From Plasmopara viticola (Eukaryota; Oomycota; Peronosporomycetes; Peronosporales; Peronosporaceae): 64,000 nucleotides of DNA. The notes beneath the pieces are model-generated. The model was not told where the DNA came from. It saw nothing but the letters and a program-made list of their open reading frames with translations, and searched no databases. The stretch covers positions 62,001 to 126,000 of the forward strand of contig MBPM02000076.1 in assembly GCA_001695595.3 (NCBI GenBank). The letters are read 5' to 3'. Both the position numbers and the translations under genes were made by a program. Positions within the stretch are counted from its first letter, which is position 1; every line of letters starts with the position of its first letter. Of this stretch, positions 44,222 through 54,760 are shown one piece after another.

Positions 44222-44568
44222 ATGCTGTCATGGTATTGTATTGTATTACGTTATCGCGTTGCCAAGTTATGCACGTGCTAGGCTCTATGGCTAGTCCACG
44301 GCATAGAGTGGTGTCCGCATACGTCGAGTCTCGTTCGGCGGGCAGTGCAGCCAGCACCGAGGCCGTGAGGGTCTTCCATTATTTTGTGTACTTCTGACTT
44401 GGTAAGAGCCCAGGTGGCGCCCTGGTGCTGGAGACCGTCGCATCGAGGGTGAGACTCGTTAGAGACTTGCAGATGCCCGAGAGCACCTGCCCGAAGCGCG
44501 CGAGCATTTAGCCCCCGCGCTTGGAAGGAGGGCGTCACCTCAACCTTTTCCGAAAATGCTGTCATGGT
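44222..44568 (-). repeat. Dispersed repeat, copy 2, with a 95-codon ORF
   Basis: 44234-44456 is the reverse complement of the repeat at 25878-26105. This copy extends about 110 bp further. Identical 13-bp direct repeats (atgctgtcatggt) lie at both ends (44222-44234 and 44556-44568), which may be a target duplication or a recombination scar. On the minus strand an ATG in an excellent context (gccaccATGaca) at the edge opens a 95-codon frame ending at 44278. It is rich in Arg, His, Gly and Cys (GLGAGCTARRT). No transposase or Gag motif was recognised. Confidence 0.65.
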
Positions 44569-44788
44569 GGCAATAATAAATTGACATAGTGAGCTCGGTA
44601 GTTAGGATATGCCTCAAAAAATGCTGTTCATCATACAAATTCGATCCTGTGAGTACATATCGCGACAAGTAATTAGTATTAAAAAATGTTGCATATGGGG
44701 AGGTTCGTCAAAAAATTTCACCATACTTTACTATTACTTCTAATCAAGTACGATAACATGCCAGCAATAAAAGCTTGCAAAATACGTC

Positions 44789-46870
44789 CTACCACGCAAT
44801 CGTTTTCTCGGCGCCAACTACTGGCGCCTCCTCCTTGCTAGAGCATGCGCCACTGCTGCAATTTCCCTTGCCGGCCGTAGGGTCCTGCACAGCTACACGG
44901 AAGAGACGGTTGCCAAATTTCCTGTACAACGGCATGACGCCACCTCCAGCGAGCAAACGTTCCTCAAACAACGACATGTTGAAGCGAAAGGTTTCGCCAC
45001 CGACTTCAATTGTGCGTCCCGTCATGTTGACTGTAATGTCAACATTCTCTTTCGCAAGCTCGTAGAAGCGGTCATCGTCTAGCTGAATTCCCAGCAAGCT
45101 AAAATTCTGATAGTTGCGGGAGAAAATGTACCCGAACGAGCGAGCAATAAGTGCCTTTACACCAGCGCCCTTCATAGCTGTCACTGCCTGCTCACGTGAC
45201 GACCCACAGCCAAACCCGTGGCCAGCAACGACGACGTTTTGACCTTGCTTCACCTTGTCACGAAAGTCGGGGTTTGTATGGAGGAAAGCAACTTTCCCCA
45301 GTGCCTCCATGTCGTTTTCGCACAGAAATTCACCAGGTAAAATCGCATCCGTGTCAATATTGTCCCCAAACACCTGCACACGACCAGTGATGGAACCGGT
45401 GAAGGTCTCGAGTGACGCAGCAGCTTCTGCGTCGTTCTTATCCGTGTCTTCTGCCGCCGAAGTTTGCAATTCGGGAGCAATTTCAGCAATCGTAATGGGT
45501 ACAGAGGGCAGCTTGGGGACAGCTGCATTGAATTTCTCAATATCAATCAGGGATAGGAACGGGCGAGGGTCGGTCACTTCCATCGTAAAACTGGACGCAG
45601 CGACAGTAATGGCCGAAGCCAAGTTCGCAATTGACCCCTTCCCCATGCGATTACGGTAATTACGGTTCTGCGAACTTAGCCACACTTCATTTTCCCCTGC
45701 AACATCGGCAGCAATACCTAAGCAGAAACTGCACCCAGGAGCCCCGACCACAAAGCCAGCGTCTTCGTACACTTGCAGAAGGCCATGTTTCTTGAGATTA
45801 TCGATAATAATTTGACTGCCAGGGGTTACACGACGCTGACCTTGAGGGACAGGTTTCATCCCTTGCTTCAAACAAGCTTCTAGGACTAGTGCACCAAGCA
45901 CCAGATCTTCCTCAGCAGTCGTACATGCACCAATAAAACAGCCATCGAGCTTCATCCCCACGACCTCTGACACAGGTTTAACATTGTCAGGCGATGGGAA
46001 TAGCGCCACTTGCGGCTCGAGGTTGTTCAAATCAATCTGAAACTTTTCAGCGTATTGTGCATCCTTGTCTGCACGGAAGTACAGTGCGTCCTGATTGTGA
46101 TCTGGACGCTTGGAAATGTACGCAGCGGTGCGTTCATCGGCAGGAAAGACACCAGCGATGCCACCAAACTCGGCCGTCATGTTACTGATCGCAAAACGAG
46201 CGTCACACGAGAGAGCCGAGATGTTGCCACCCCACTCGACACAGCGACCGATAGCCACTGTATTGCACTTGAGCTGGCCGAGTGTATAAAGCATGACATC
46301 CTTCCCACCCATACCCATTGGCGGCGTACCCACAAACTCAATCAGTACCGTTTCCGGCACTTTAATCCACGTCTCCCCCGTCACAAGGGGCATTACGACG
46401 TCGGCGGCGCCCAAACCAATAGCAAACGCACCTAGACCCCCAGTACTACAAGAGTGCGAGTCCGCACCCACGACAATCTGACCGGGCTGAGCGCGCTGGC
46501 GATAGAATTCAGTGTGGAGAATGGTCGTGTTGGGTGGCTGGTAGTTCGTGAGCTTGGCCTCCTTTGCAAAGTCCTCACTCGCTTTAATCATCATTTGTTG
46601 GCGCGGTTGATGGTTGACACGAGGGTCGACAGTGTGGTCCACCGCCAGCCAGAAGCGGTCGTTGCGCCAAATGCGCGGACGCCCCATGTCTTGATACGTC
46701 TTGTCCATCGACTTCCACGTGATCTCGCAAGCTAGCGTCCACTGCGCCTTGACACACAGCATCTGACCTGGAGCCACCTCGGGCTTCGTGAGACCTACGG
46801 CCCAATGTGCCAAAATCTTCTCTGGCAGCGTCAGTGGCCGCCGAGTTGGTGTCAAGGACGCGGTCGTCAT
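44789..46870 (-). CDS. One-chain 3-isopropylmalate dehydratase (aconitase superfamily)
   Basis: A single exon of 693 residues joining a LeuC-like large part (about 1-465) to a LeuD-like small part (about 510-640). Iron-sulphur ligands are present: Cys316 in IGACTT, and Cys380 and Cys383 in GAPGCSFCLG. The large part shows VGADSHSCSTGGLGAFAIGLG. The small part has GDNIDTDAILPGEFL and the substrate-loop GHGFGCGSSREQA. The enzyme isomerises 2- to 3-isopropylmalate in leucine synthesis. Homoaconitase is the main alternative within the superfamily. No clear mitochondrial leader is seen. A Cys- and Ser-rich tail (CSSGACSSKEE) is an odd addition. Fungal Leu1 is also a single chain (about 780 residues). 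Confidence 0.88.
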   Translation of the reverse strand: MTTASLTPTRRPLTLPEKILAHWAVGLTKPEVAPGQMLCVKAQWTLACEITWKSMDKTYQDMGRPRIWRNDRFWLAVDHTVDPRVNHQPRQQMMIKASEDFAKEAKLTNYQPPNTTILHTEFYRQRAQPGQIVVGADSHSCSTGGLGAFAIGLGAADVVMPLVTGETWIKVPETVLIEFVGTPPMGMGGKDVMLYTLGQLKCNTVAIGRCVEWGGNISALSCDARFAISNMTAEFGGIAGVFPADERTAAYISKRPDHNQDALYFRADKDAQYAEKFQIDLNNLEPQVALFPSPDNVKPVSEVVGMKLDGCFIGACTTAEEDLVLGALVLEACLKQGMKPVPQGQRRVTPGSQIIIDNLKKHGLLQVYEDAGFVVGAPGCSFCLGIAADVAGENEVWLSSQNRNYRNRMGKGSIANLASAITVAASSFTMEVTDPRPFLSLIDIEKFNAAVPKLPSVPITIAEIAPELQTSAAEDTDKNDAEAAASLETFTGSITGRVQVFGDNIDTDAILPGEFLCENDMEALGKVAFLHTNPDFRDKVKQGQNVVVAGHGFGCGSSREQAVTAMKGAGVKALIARSFGYIFSRNYQNFSLLGIQLDDDRFYELAKENVDITVNMTGRTIEVGGETFRFNMSLFEERLLAGGGVMPLYRKFGNRLFRVAVQDPTAGKGNCSSGACSSKEEAPVVGAEKTIAW

Positions 46871-47471
46871 TGTAACTAGTTACTGAGTGCTTTAGAGGCG
46901 GTGAATGTCGAAATGATCATTCTGGTGGTGAAAGGGTGAATGAATGACGTATTCGTTAGGAGGGTGCTAACAACCCATGTTTATCAAGATATATTGCGCA
47001 AACACGAATATTCCAGTTATCAAATGGCCGACCCTTTCATTATTTCTTTAATTTTACTTTTGAAATGTAATTTTTGTCCAACCTGATCATTCACTTGCTC
47101 TTGTACTGTACATAATAACATTAAAGGATCCCGGTGGTCTTCAAATACAGTCGCTTTTGCGAGTGTCTCACACTAAAAAAATTCAGCCACCTTTTGTTCA
47201 GAGTAGCCGGCTTTAAAAAGCCAGTCATAGAGCGTCGTGCTGGCAAGCACTCAGGAAAACAACCGCGTGTGTGGAAGTTCCCTTTGCAGCCATCATGTCG
47301 TCTATGTTATCGCCAACATATTTTTCTTTAGTACAAAACAATCGAAATCGTAAAATTACTAACATCCGGAAGGCCCCGCCTGCCACATTTAAATCCCTTT
47401 TTAAATTATATATCAACAAGAATTTGTATAGTTATTCCCAGTGCGATCTGTAAGAATGAATACAAGCTACC
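46871..47471. other. Intergenic, no gene seen
   Basis: 600 bp between the isomerase start and the 3' end of the effector candidate, both on the minus strand. It contains the isomerase promoter. No motif stands out. Confidence 0.5.
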
Positions 47472-49493
47472 TTACAAAGCCTCTTTGTTTTTCGGCTCGT
47501 CAATGCTGAAAGACGCAAATTGCTTCAAAACAGCGTCGTAATCTTCTCGAACAACATTCGCCAGCTCTGCGTCCGGAAGAGAAAAATCCAACGCGACGTT
47601 TTCCGTTTTTCGCATTTTCAGCGTCATTTGTAGGGTGAGCAAGAACTTGGCAAGCACTTCCACCACTGGCTTTTGAGATGCATCCTCGAGCAATAAATGG
47701 AGTTTGTCATAGCCATTACTCATGCCTTCCAGCACCTCGATAGGATTACGCGTGATCTGTCCATTGTCTGGTTGCCACTCGAGGATATATCTGTACCACA
47801 ACCGAAAAAGTGGGTTTGCAAGCAAATCGACCATCAATGTCTCTAGCTCTAATATATTGAAGACGACTTCCACAGGTGCATTACCGTTATGCCAAAACTG
47901 CAACAACTTCTTTTGCCAGCTCTCAGCAGCAATTTTCCTGGTTGGATCTTCATACTCTGTCATTATCATTTTCAAGGCGGCAGTATAATCCTCGTGAATA
48001 GCGACCTCAGTTGATTTTGTTGCGCCCAGCAACGAAATTTGCATCTCAGGTTCTTTACCCATATTCAAACTCTGGTGAATTAGCTGAGTAAGTAAGACTT
48101 TGGCAATTACTTTGGTCGTTTCCACATACGTCGCCCGTATAACCAGGTATTGCAACTTGCTACGTCCACCGAATACGTGCTGGAGCACCACAATGGGATT
48201 GGACCCGATTGGAATTGGAAATATGCGAATATTCGTTTTATAATTGTACCAGTACAGAAACAACGGGTTCACAAGCAACTCGTCCATATTAACTTCCAAC
48301 TTTAAGGCGTAAAACAGAGAATGTAATGACATTTCCGTGTCAAGGCGGTCGCCGAGCATCTCGCGAAGCGTCTTGATAAACCTCTCGCTAAGCCAAAATC
48401 GCTGGAAATCTAAAAGGAATTCTTCGGCGACTGATCTCGTAGCTGGATTCTTATACGCTTCGCGAACCATGCTTATCAAAATGTCGTATTCGTAAAAATG
48501 TAATAAAATCGACACAGTCTGCATTCTGTCATGGTCAAGCACTTGAATTTTGCGCGTATACAGCACCCAAGGTAGAAAAAGCTTCTTTTCTAAAAGATTT
48601 TCATCTTTCACCCTGTTAAGCTGCCATAGCCCAAGGATTGAGATTGGTCTTTTGCCCGTAATTAGCCATGATTGCGTCTGCTCGGTCAAAAGTCGCTTGG
48701 CAAGGCTACTCAAATCCTTTTTGCTGCCCTCGACAAGCATTTCAGTCACACCTTCTTCTCCAAACCGAAGGGTAAAGAAATTGAGCACTGTCGTCGGATC
48801 AAAAGGATATTGGCGGGCATAAACATCAAAGTATTTAAGCCACGTAGAAATCCCAAAACAATTTTTTGTTGTCCACACAGACGGCCCAAGCTGATTTAGC
48901 CTTAAAAGATCGCAAAGCTGCTGTGGAGAAATTTGTTTTCTGATCCATCGTTCAAACTGCAAATTTTGTACTCGATCCGCAAAGTTTCTCAAATTATTCT
49001 GGAGTTGCGCCAGTTGAATGATCTTGTTGAGGCTATAGTCGTCGTTGAAGTGCTTTGTGAGCGCCTCCAGAACTTCTCGTCTACTCTTGGGAATCTCCTC
49101 GATGTAAACTATCACGTATTGCATCAAAGTTTCCAAGTCCTCTGAGACAACATTCTTATACATTTTAGGCTGCATCGTCTCAACTAGTCGCCCAACAGCC
49201 GAGTCCATTTTGAGCCATTTTGTGATTTCGATCAGAGGTTTCTTATCAGGTATACTAATCGCCTTCACACTAGGCCCAATCATTGTCCTCTGTTCGTCGT
49301 CGTGCTTGTCATGCTCACTTAAGACCGTCGGACGGTCGATAGTATTCGGTACTGGACGAGGTTGCAGGAGGAAATTGGCAGGAGACGTGACGTTTTTTGA
49401 CGCACTTGAAGACGCATTGGCAGTTGCCACGATCAATGCACCTACGAGAAGTTTCGTAGCGTCACGCATCGTGTGCTTTTTGTATACTGACAT
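47472..49493 (-). CDS. Secreted LWY-module effector candidate without canonical RxLR
   Basis: A single exon of 673 residues. A start at residue 1 or at Met9 gives a signal peptide (residues 9-27, RDATKLLVGALIVATANAS). No R-x-L-R follows. Where RxLR-dEER proteins have the second motif, an acidic stretch ending DDEQR is present at residues 65-69. The rest is helical, with several WY/LWY-type modules seen as a Trp after a Phe/Gln pair, a run of Leu, then NP-L-F-x-x-W-Y-x-Y (NPLFLYWYNYKTN and NPLFRLWYRYILEW are the clearest). At least four modules can be counted between about 180 and 600. LWY arrays are scaffolds of secreted oomycete effectors that bind host proteins. The gene stands at the border of an 8.6-kb repeat desert, a typical place for such genes. 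Host target and activity are unknown. Confidence 0.8.
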   Translation of the reverse strand: MSVYKKHTMRDATKLLVGALIVATANASSSASKNVTSPANFLLQPRPVPNTIDRPTVLSEHDKHDDEQRTMIGPSVKAISIPDKKPLIEITKWLKMDSAVGRLVETMQPKMYKNVVSEDLETLMQYVIVYIEEIPKSRREVLEALTKHFNDDYSLNKIIQLAQLQNNLRNFADRVQNLQFERWIRKQISPQQLCDLLRLNQLGPSVWTTKNCFGISTWLKYFDVYARQYPFDPTTVLNFFTLRFGEEGVTEMLVEGSKKDLSSLAKRLLTEQTQSWLITGKRPISILGLWQLNRVKDENLLEKKLFLPWVLYTRKIQVLDHDRMQTVSILLHFYEYDILISMVREAYKNPATRSVAEEFLLDFQRFWLSERFIKTLREMLGDRLDTEMSLHSLFYALKLEVNMDELLVNPLFLYWYNYKTNIRIFPIPIGSNPIVVLQHVFGGRSKLQYLVIRATYVETTKVIAKVLLTQLIHQSLNMGKEPEMQISLLGATKSTEVAIHEDYTAALKMIMTEYEDPTRKIAAESWQKKLLQFWHNGNAPVEVVFNILELETLMVDLLANPLFRLWYRYILEWQPDNGQITRNPIEVLEGMSNGYDKLHLLLEDASQKPVVEVLAKFLLTLQMTLKMRKTENVALDFSLPDAELANVVREDYDAVLKQFASFSIDEPKNKEAL

Positions 49494-52400
49494 TTCCGGC
49501 CAGCAAATTTCAAATCAATACCGGCACAGCATGCCTCCGCCCCATCCCTGGGATCGGGTACCGTACCTCTTTTTGGGCTTGTCCATCTATCTCCGGCTGC
49601 TTTGATTCGAACCCAATACTAATTGCACGCTCGAGGTCGGAATTCTACGTCAAAAATCAGTCTGATGGATCCGCGTGTGTTGAGTGCTTGCTAGGCTTGA
49701 AAGCAATCTTCATCCCCAACGCCTCCTGACCAATTAGCCACCTTTCTTATTTTGTATATATTACCGTTCGATGAAGCTTCTACCATTTACAAGACATCTA
49801 AATCCACTCGCGATGTTTAATACGCATGGTCTATAAAGTCTCGTAGCTATTGAACATTCCCACTTAATCAACTTGGTTAATACCCATCCATGATTCTAGT
49901 TGCGCAGCGCCTAAGATTTCTCTAGAGCGCTCAGACATGACACACTCTAAAAGAGTCACAATATCTTTGCAAGCACGTTTCCTGCAATGCTAGTGGTCTG
50001 GCGGCTTCCGCCAGATTACGGGTGAAGCGTTACTTCACATCCGCAGCGACGGCTGCCGTGGCGATTATCAAACGTAAGGTTAGCTCTTGACCTTCTCTCT
50101 GTACTTAGAGCAAACACGGATTGCAGAATGACTGCAAGAACAATAATTGAATTTATTATTAAGACTTAAAGTGGCTCGAATGCGAACTCAGCTCTGTCAA
50201 GGATCATTGATAACAACTTGTGAGAATAAATATATTACAATCAATAGCTAATATCCTTCAATAGTGATCATTTTCTGAACCACGAAATTTAGACACATCC
50301 AAACATACTGGGTTCCAGAATTTTCTTATGTCATTTCTTTGCAGACATTACCGTTTTGCCTTGTGTCGCTTTTTATAAGCCTACATATTAGCCGCAAATG
50401 TCATTCTACTAGTGTCGACCGACTAGTTTGTTGTCCACACCTCGTGCATCGTCAAGTTTGAAGCAGACAACAATTGTAAGACACAAGTTAAGCTGAACAT
50501 TACACGAAATTCCGGCGCTGATGTTGCATCGACCAACCTCTGTTCAAAGTCAACACGACTCAATCCTACAGCTCGCAGCCTCAACCTTAAAGTGTGAGTG
50601 CTCTTCTCAATGAAGTCCAAGCACTGCTCGTAAGCCTGTACCTCGTGCTAACTTATCTGAGTATCTCAAACGAACCACTTCGCATACGCCGTATTTATGT
50701 GAGCCACACACTCGTAAATTTGTGCGTCTCACATTGTGTGCTTGCAAGCTGCTAGTGCATTCGCTGCATACTTCACGCATCGATTTTGCGCACTTCGAGC
50801 GAACGTTTGTGCCCGATATGCCAAATCTCAACATAGATGAGGCTCGAGAGCACGTGGTAAACTCAAAGCAGTTTAATCATCATTTATCTTGAGGCGTAGT
50901 CTCAGGACATGCTCAGGCCCGACAATACAGTTGTGATCACCTAGAGTTCGTCGGGTATCGCAATGGCATTGGGTCTTCAACCTTCACTAAATCTCAGCGT
51001 TAAGAACGCGCATTTCAAAGAGCAAGATTGCTAACCCTGTAGAAAATACTCTATGCTGAAAACCCAGCATGTTTTTCAACTTGGTACCGGCACTACAAAT
51101 CATTCTCACGCCTAATGAAAATATACGAGGATACTTTTTCTGGGTGCAAAAGTGCTTGCACTTCACGAGTGCGATTGAAGAGGTGCCTACGGATTACGGC
51201 TGAAGACTGATCATCGCTGCCAGCGGATTGTCGTCTTGCAGCCTATTATCTGCATCATCATGTTCGAGAACATCTTACGCAGTGGTCGCCATGGTCTTCG
51301 AGATGAGCTATGCATGAAACCCCAGTGCCTCCAGCCCTAGCTAGTTACTTCGTTGGGAGAAGGTATTAGTGAGGGAATAGCCTCGCCTTATTTATGATAG
51401 TTGACGGCAAAAGTTTTTTTTCTTTTTTATAACGAGCAAGAACGAATGCTTTTATACATTATTAGGACGTCGTATGACCATTCGAATGTTAAGGCGTGAC
51501 AGCAAATTTCGTCGATGCGGTGCCGTCAGCAGTCAGACTAGAACATATACAGCAAAAATTAGTCTCGCCAGCGTGTCCACAGATTAAACGTGTCACATGA
51601 GATTAAATTGTGCGACGTGGAAGCTACATCCTTGTAGTGCTTTCAATAAGCCGCGGGCACTCAAATGCTCTATACCACGGCGCCATAACCCTAAGTCACG
51701 CTTGCTAATAGATACCTTCGCTTACTCCAACACTCTAGCTGCTAAAAACACAACATACCGCCGATTGACTTTTTACACGTAGTCATGCAATAATCCAGAT
51801 GCAGCTCATACTAACAGTCATATCTTGCTGAGACTCGTTAAAATTTTGTAAGCGTACATAACGTTTTGCAAAATGTATGTCTTATGTCTACAAGAGGCGC
51901 TCAAGCTTTTTCATTAATTACAACAAAATTTTGCCAAAAAATTAGTAATCAAAATTAAAAATTAGAAAAATAAAAACCATGAATCTTGATTGAAATATAA
52001 AAATTATTCACATCGCGTCATAATTTATGTAAATTTTACTGAAAATTCCTAGTGCGATCGGAAGCTTTTGGGTTGATAATTTTCTTAGCAAGTATGCACC
52101 CTCTGACTTCACATCCAAATTTAAAATTTTACGTTCAAGTCAATTAATCTGTAACAGTATTTTTAAAGACCTACTTGACGAAACCGTGTCGTTTTTTCAA
52201 ACTACGTGCCTTTATTTTCACCGCAAGGATTCGCAATAAAGACACTGCCATTGCTCACTTTGGGACAGTGCTGCAATTTCCACGCTATATCATTGTCATC
52301 TGTCGTGTGCAGTCTCAAAAACATCTTTCAGAGATGCTTTAGGCACTCATCACTCACGACTGACAGCTCAACTAAAAACACGTGAAGCTATATTTGAGTG

Positions 52401-54589
52401 ACATTTGACGTCGTTGCTGGTGACTAATAGACCCACCAGTTGATTTGCATATTCATGGTCTATTAGAGGATATAAGGAAACAACTAGAACAACTTTAAAG
52501 CAAATCCGAAACATCCATCCGAAGTGACATACATAATGTAAATTGTGTGGTGACGAAAGGGGACATCAAATGCTTATATGTAATATCTTAGCGATGCGCG
52601 GCTTACAACATGACTAGCAAAAGTCTATCCGATTATGCGTGATGAAGCTGTTGAGGCTAAGCTCGCCGATTAAATTTACTTGAGAAACCATTAGTGCTTG
52701 CCTCCAGCTACTAGAAACTTTTGCATCGAAGGGCTCATTGTAAGCTCTAGTATGTGGTGCTCGATGCTCTCGCGACACTTAGCTTTTTCTTCTTTGAGGA
52801 ACTGCAAATTAAAACAGATAATCATGAAAAGACACACGGCCGATAGCCTAACGAATAAGTAGCTACGCTTTTCACAGCCAGCCTTCGACGCTTTAATGCT
52901 CGTGCATACGATGAGCCTGAATCACATTTTGTGGGCAACACAGCGTAAACGCACGCAGTGATCTCAAGAACTATTCAAACCACAGAAGAATGATTTCATA
53001 TATCTAAAAACTGAACATCTCTACCTAAAAATGTATATTTGGATGAGAATGTTAATTCTTGCGGATGTGATATATTAACACTAACTCAAACTTATTTTTA
53101 TTTTATTTACATGCAAAAGAAAGATGTTCAACTGATGAACTACCCACGTACACTATATTGCGACTGAGCACATCCACCAAATTTTAATTCCAAATTTCAT
53201 TCGGTTTAGCTTCTGAATTATTGACCCGTATGACCCCAAAGACTTACCTTAGGTAGCGGACATTGGCCTTCAGAATCGAATCAATTTCGATTAAACGGCT
53301 TTGAACAGATGTTTCGTTCAGGCGTGTTTGAGCAATATGTTTTTATGGTCGAAACAGCTTTATGAGCAGGCGAATAAATGTCCCCGGGCCTTGTGACAGT
53401 ACAAATCACATCCATAGTATGCTGCTGAGCGCACTGACCACTGTGAGTGGCGCATTCGACTCCCTCCTTCAAATTGGTTCCCAATTTTAGCGCACTATGC
53501 AAAATTTACCCGACATTGTATCAGGGCTACTCGAGTGTGTACCACGCAAGTCGGTAATATCATCATATAGTATAACCTTTAGTCGCATGAAATTTAACGA
53601 TCAATAAAAGGTACTTACCGCTGAAAAGTTAACAATACGGCTTAATGACCACTGCCTTAGCACATGATAGTAGAAATAACCATGTTAAATGGTATTGTAG
53701 CATATCCAATTCACAGAATTTGCTTTAATGATAAACATAAAGTTGACTTTAATCTAGAGAGTCACGGCCACGCTTTGTCTAAAAAGTAGCTACGATAATC
53801 TTGCTGGCCCTAGTAGCACCTGCATCTAATATCCTTTTCAGTTGTTTAGACTGGTTCTCTGCAGGATTGAAGCAGTATGATCAATTATTTGAGAAACGCA
53901 AGACAGACTCAGTATTCTAGCAGTCTTGCTTAGTCTCAAAGGGGAGGGCAACATTTGGTTGTATAAGATGCCAAAATAATCAGTGCGCGTGTGGGCGTGC
54001 TTTCCAGTAAAAAGAGTGCTCGATTGGAGCAGCTACAACAGAGGATGACATAGTCGTCTACGTTGATGACGCCGTCGTCCAGGGCGGATGTCTTGTTAAA
54101 CCTTAAGTAGCCCACGATGAGTGTGAAGACCTCAAAGGAAGTAGGAGAGAATCTCCTACTTCGAGTCAAGGAAGTCGAAGTAGCCACGACGCAAAAACAG
54201 CAAAGAGTGGGGCTCTAGCCAGCTCGAAGTTCGGTGAAAGAGCATACAATGGGGAACTTTAGTACAATACGTCAGCTGAAATGGTATTGATGTCTGAAGT
54301 GAACTTTAAAGTCAGCTGATGAAGTCTTTTGTCAACACTTTATGCAGTCATGCTTCCTTGCAAATTGGAGGAGTGCGAAAGGTCTGACGAACTTTGATAT
54401 TAAAGTACGAGCTGGGATGACTTGCAAACCTCTCTCTCAGAAAAGGTTGTAGTCACCGTCGTTATGTACGGACTGTGCAAGGGTGCGGTCCGGACGGTAC
54501 TCCGTGTGTTACAATTGGGGGCAATGCTCACAGAGCCATAACCCATCGAATGGTCTAACCCAGCTATGCCGTTGATGAAAATGTAAGTA

Positions 54590-54760
54590 CTCTAAGCTAC
54601 AGACCAGCTATTGGCATTCGTTGATGCTTCATCTGTAACAAATCGTCAATTTGCAATTGGAATGATTTTCCACCTAGCACAGGGAGCCGAATATGACTAC
54701 GTCGCGGGAAAACGATAGCAACTAGAAGACGCGTGGTAGCCTGTCAAGAAAACATTAAGT
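54590..54760 (+). mobile_element. Possible retroelement RNase H remnant
   Basis: The + strand gives a broken run similar to the start of gypsy RNase H: FVDAS, then QFAIGMIFHLAQG, DYVAGKR, and a W-x-P-V-K-K segment. It has stops and frame changes. The match is by eye and weak. Confidence 0.25.

Noticed and set aside
49540..49640. ggttcgaa word on the minus strand that could be a tRNA T-loop
   Set aside because: No matching acceptor stem, D-arm or anticodon arm could be paired around it.
54050..54110. YVDD reverse-transcriptase-like box on the + strand
   Set aside because: Only a dozen residues around it look protein-like, stops follow at once, and the minus strand is open over the same place. 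It is too weak to call a retroelement.
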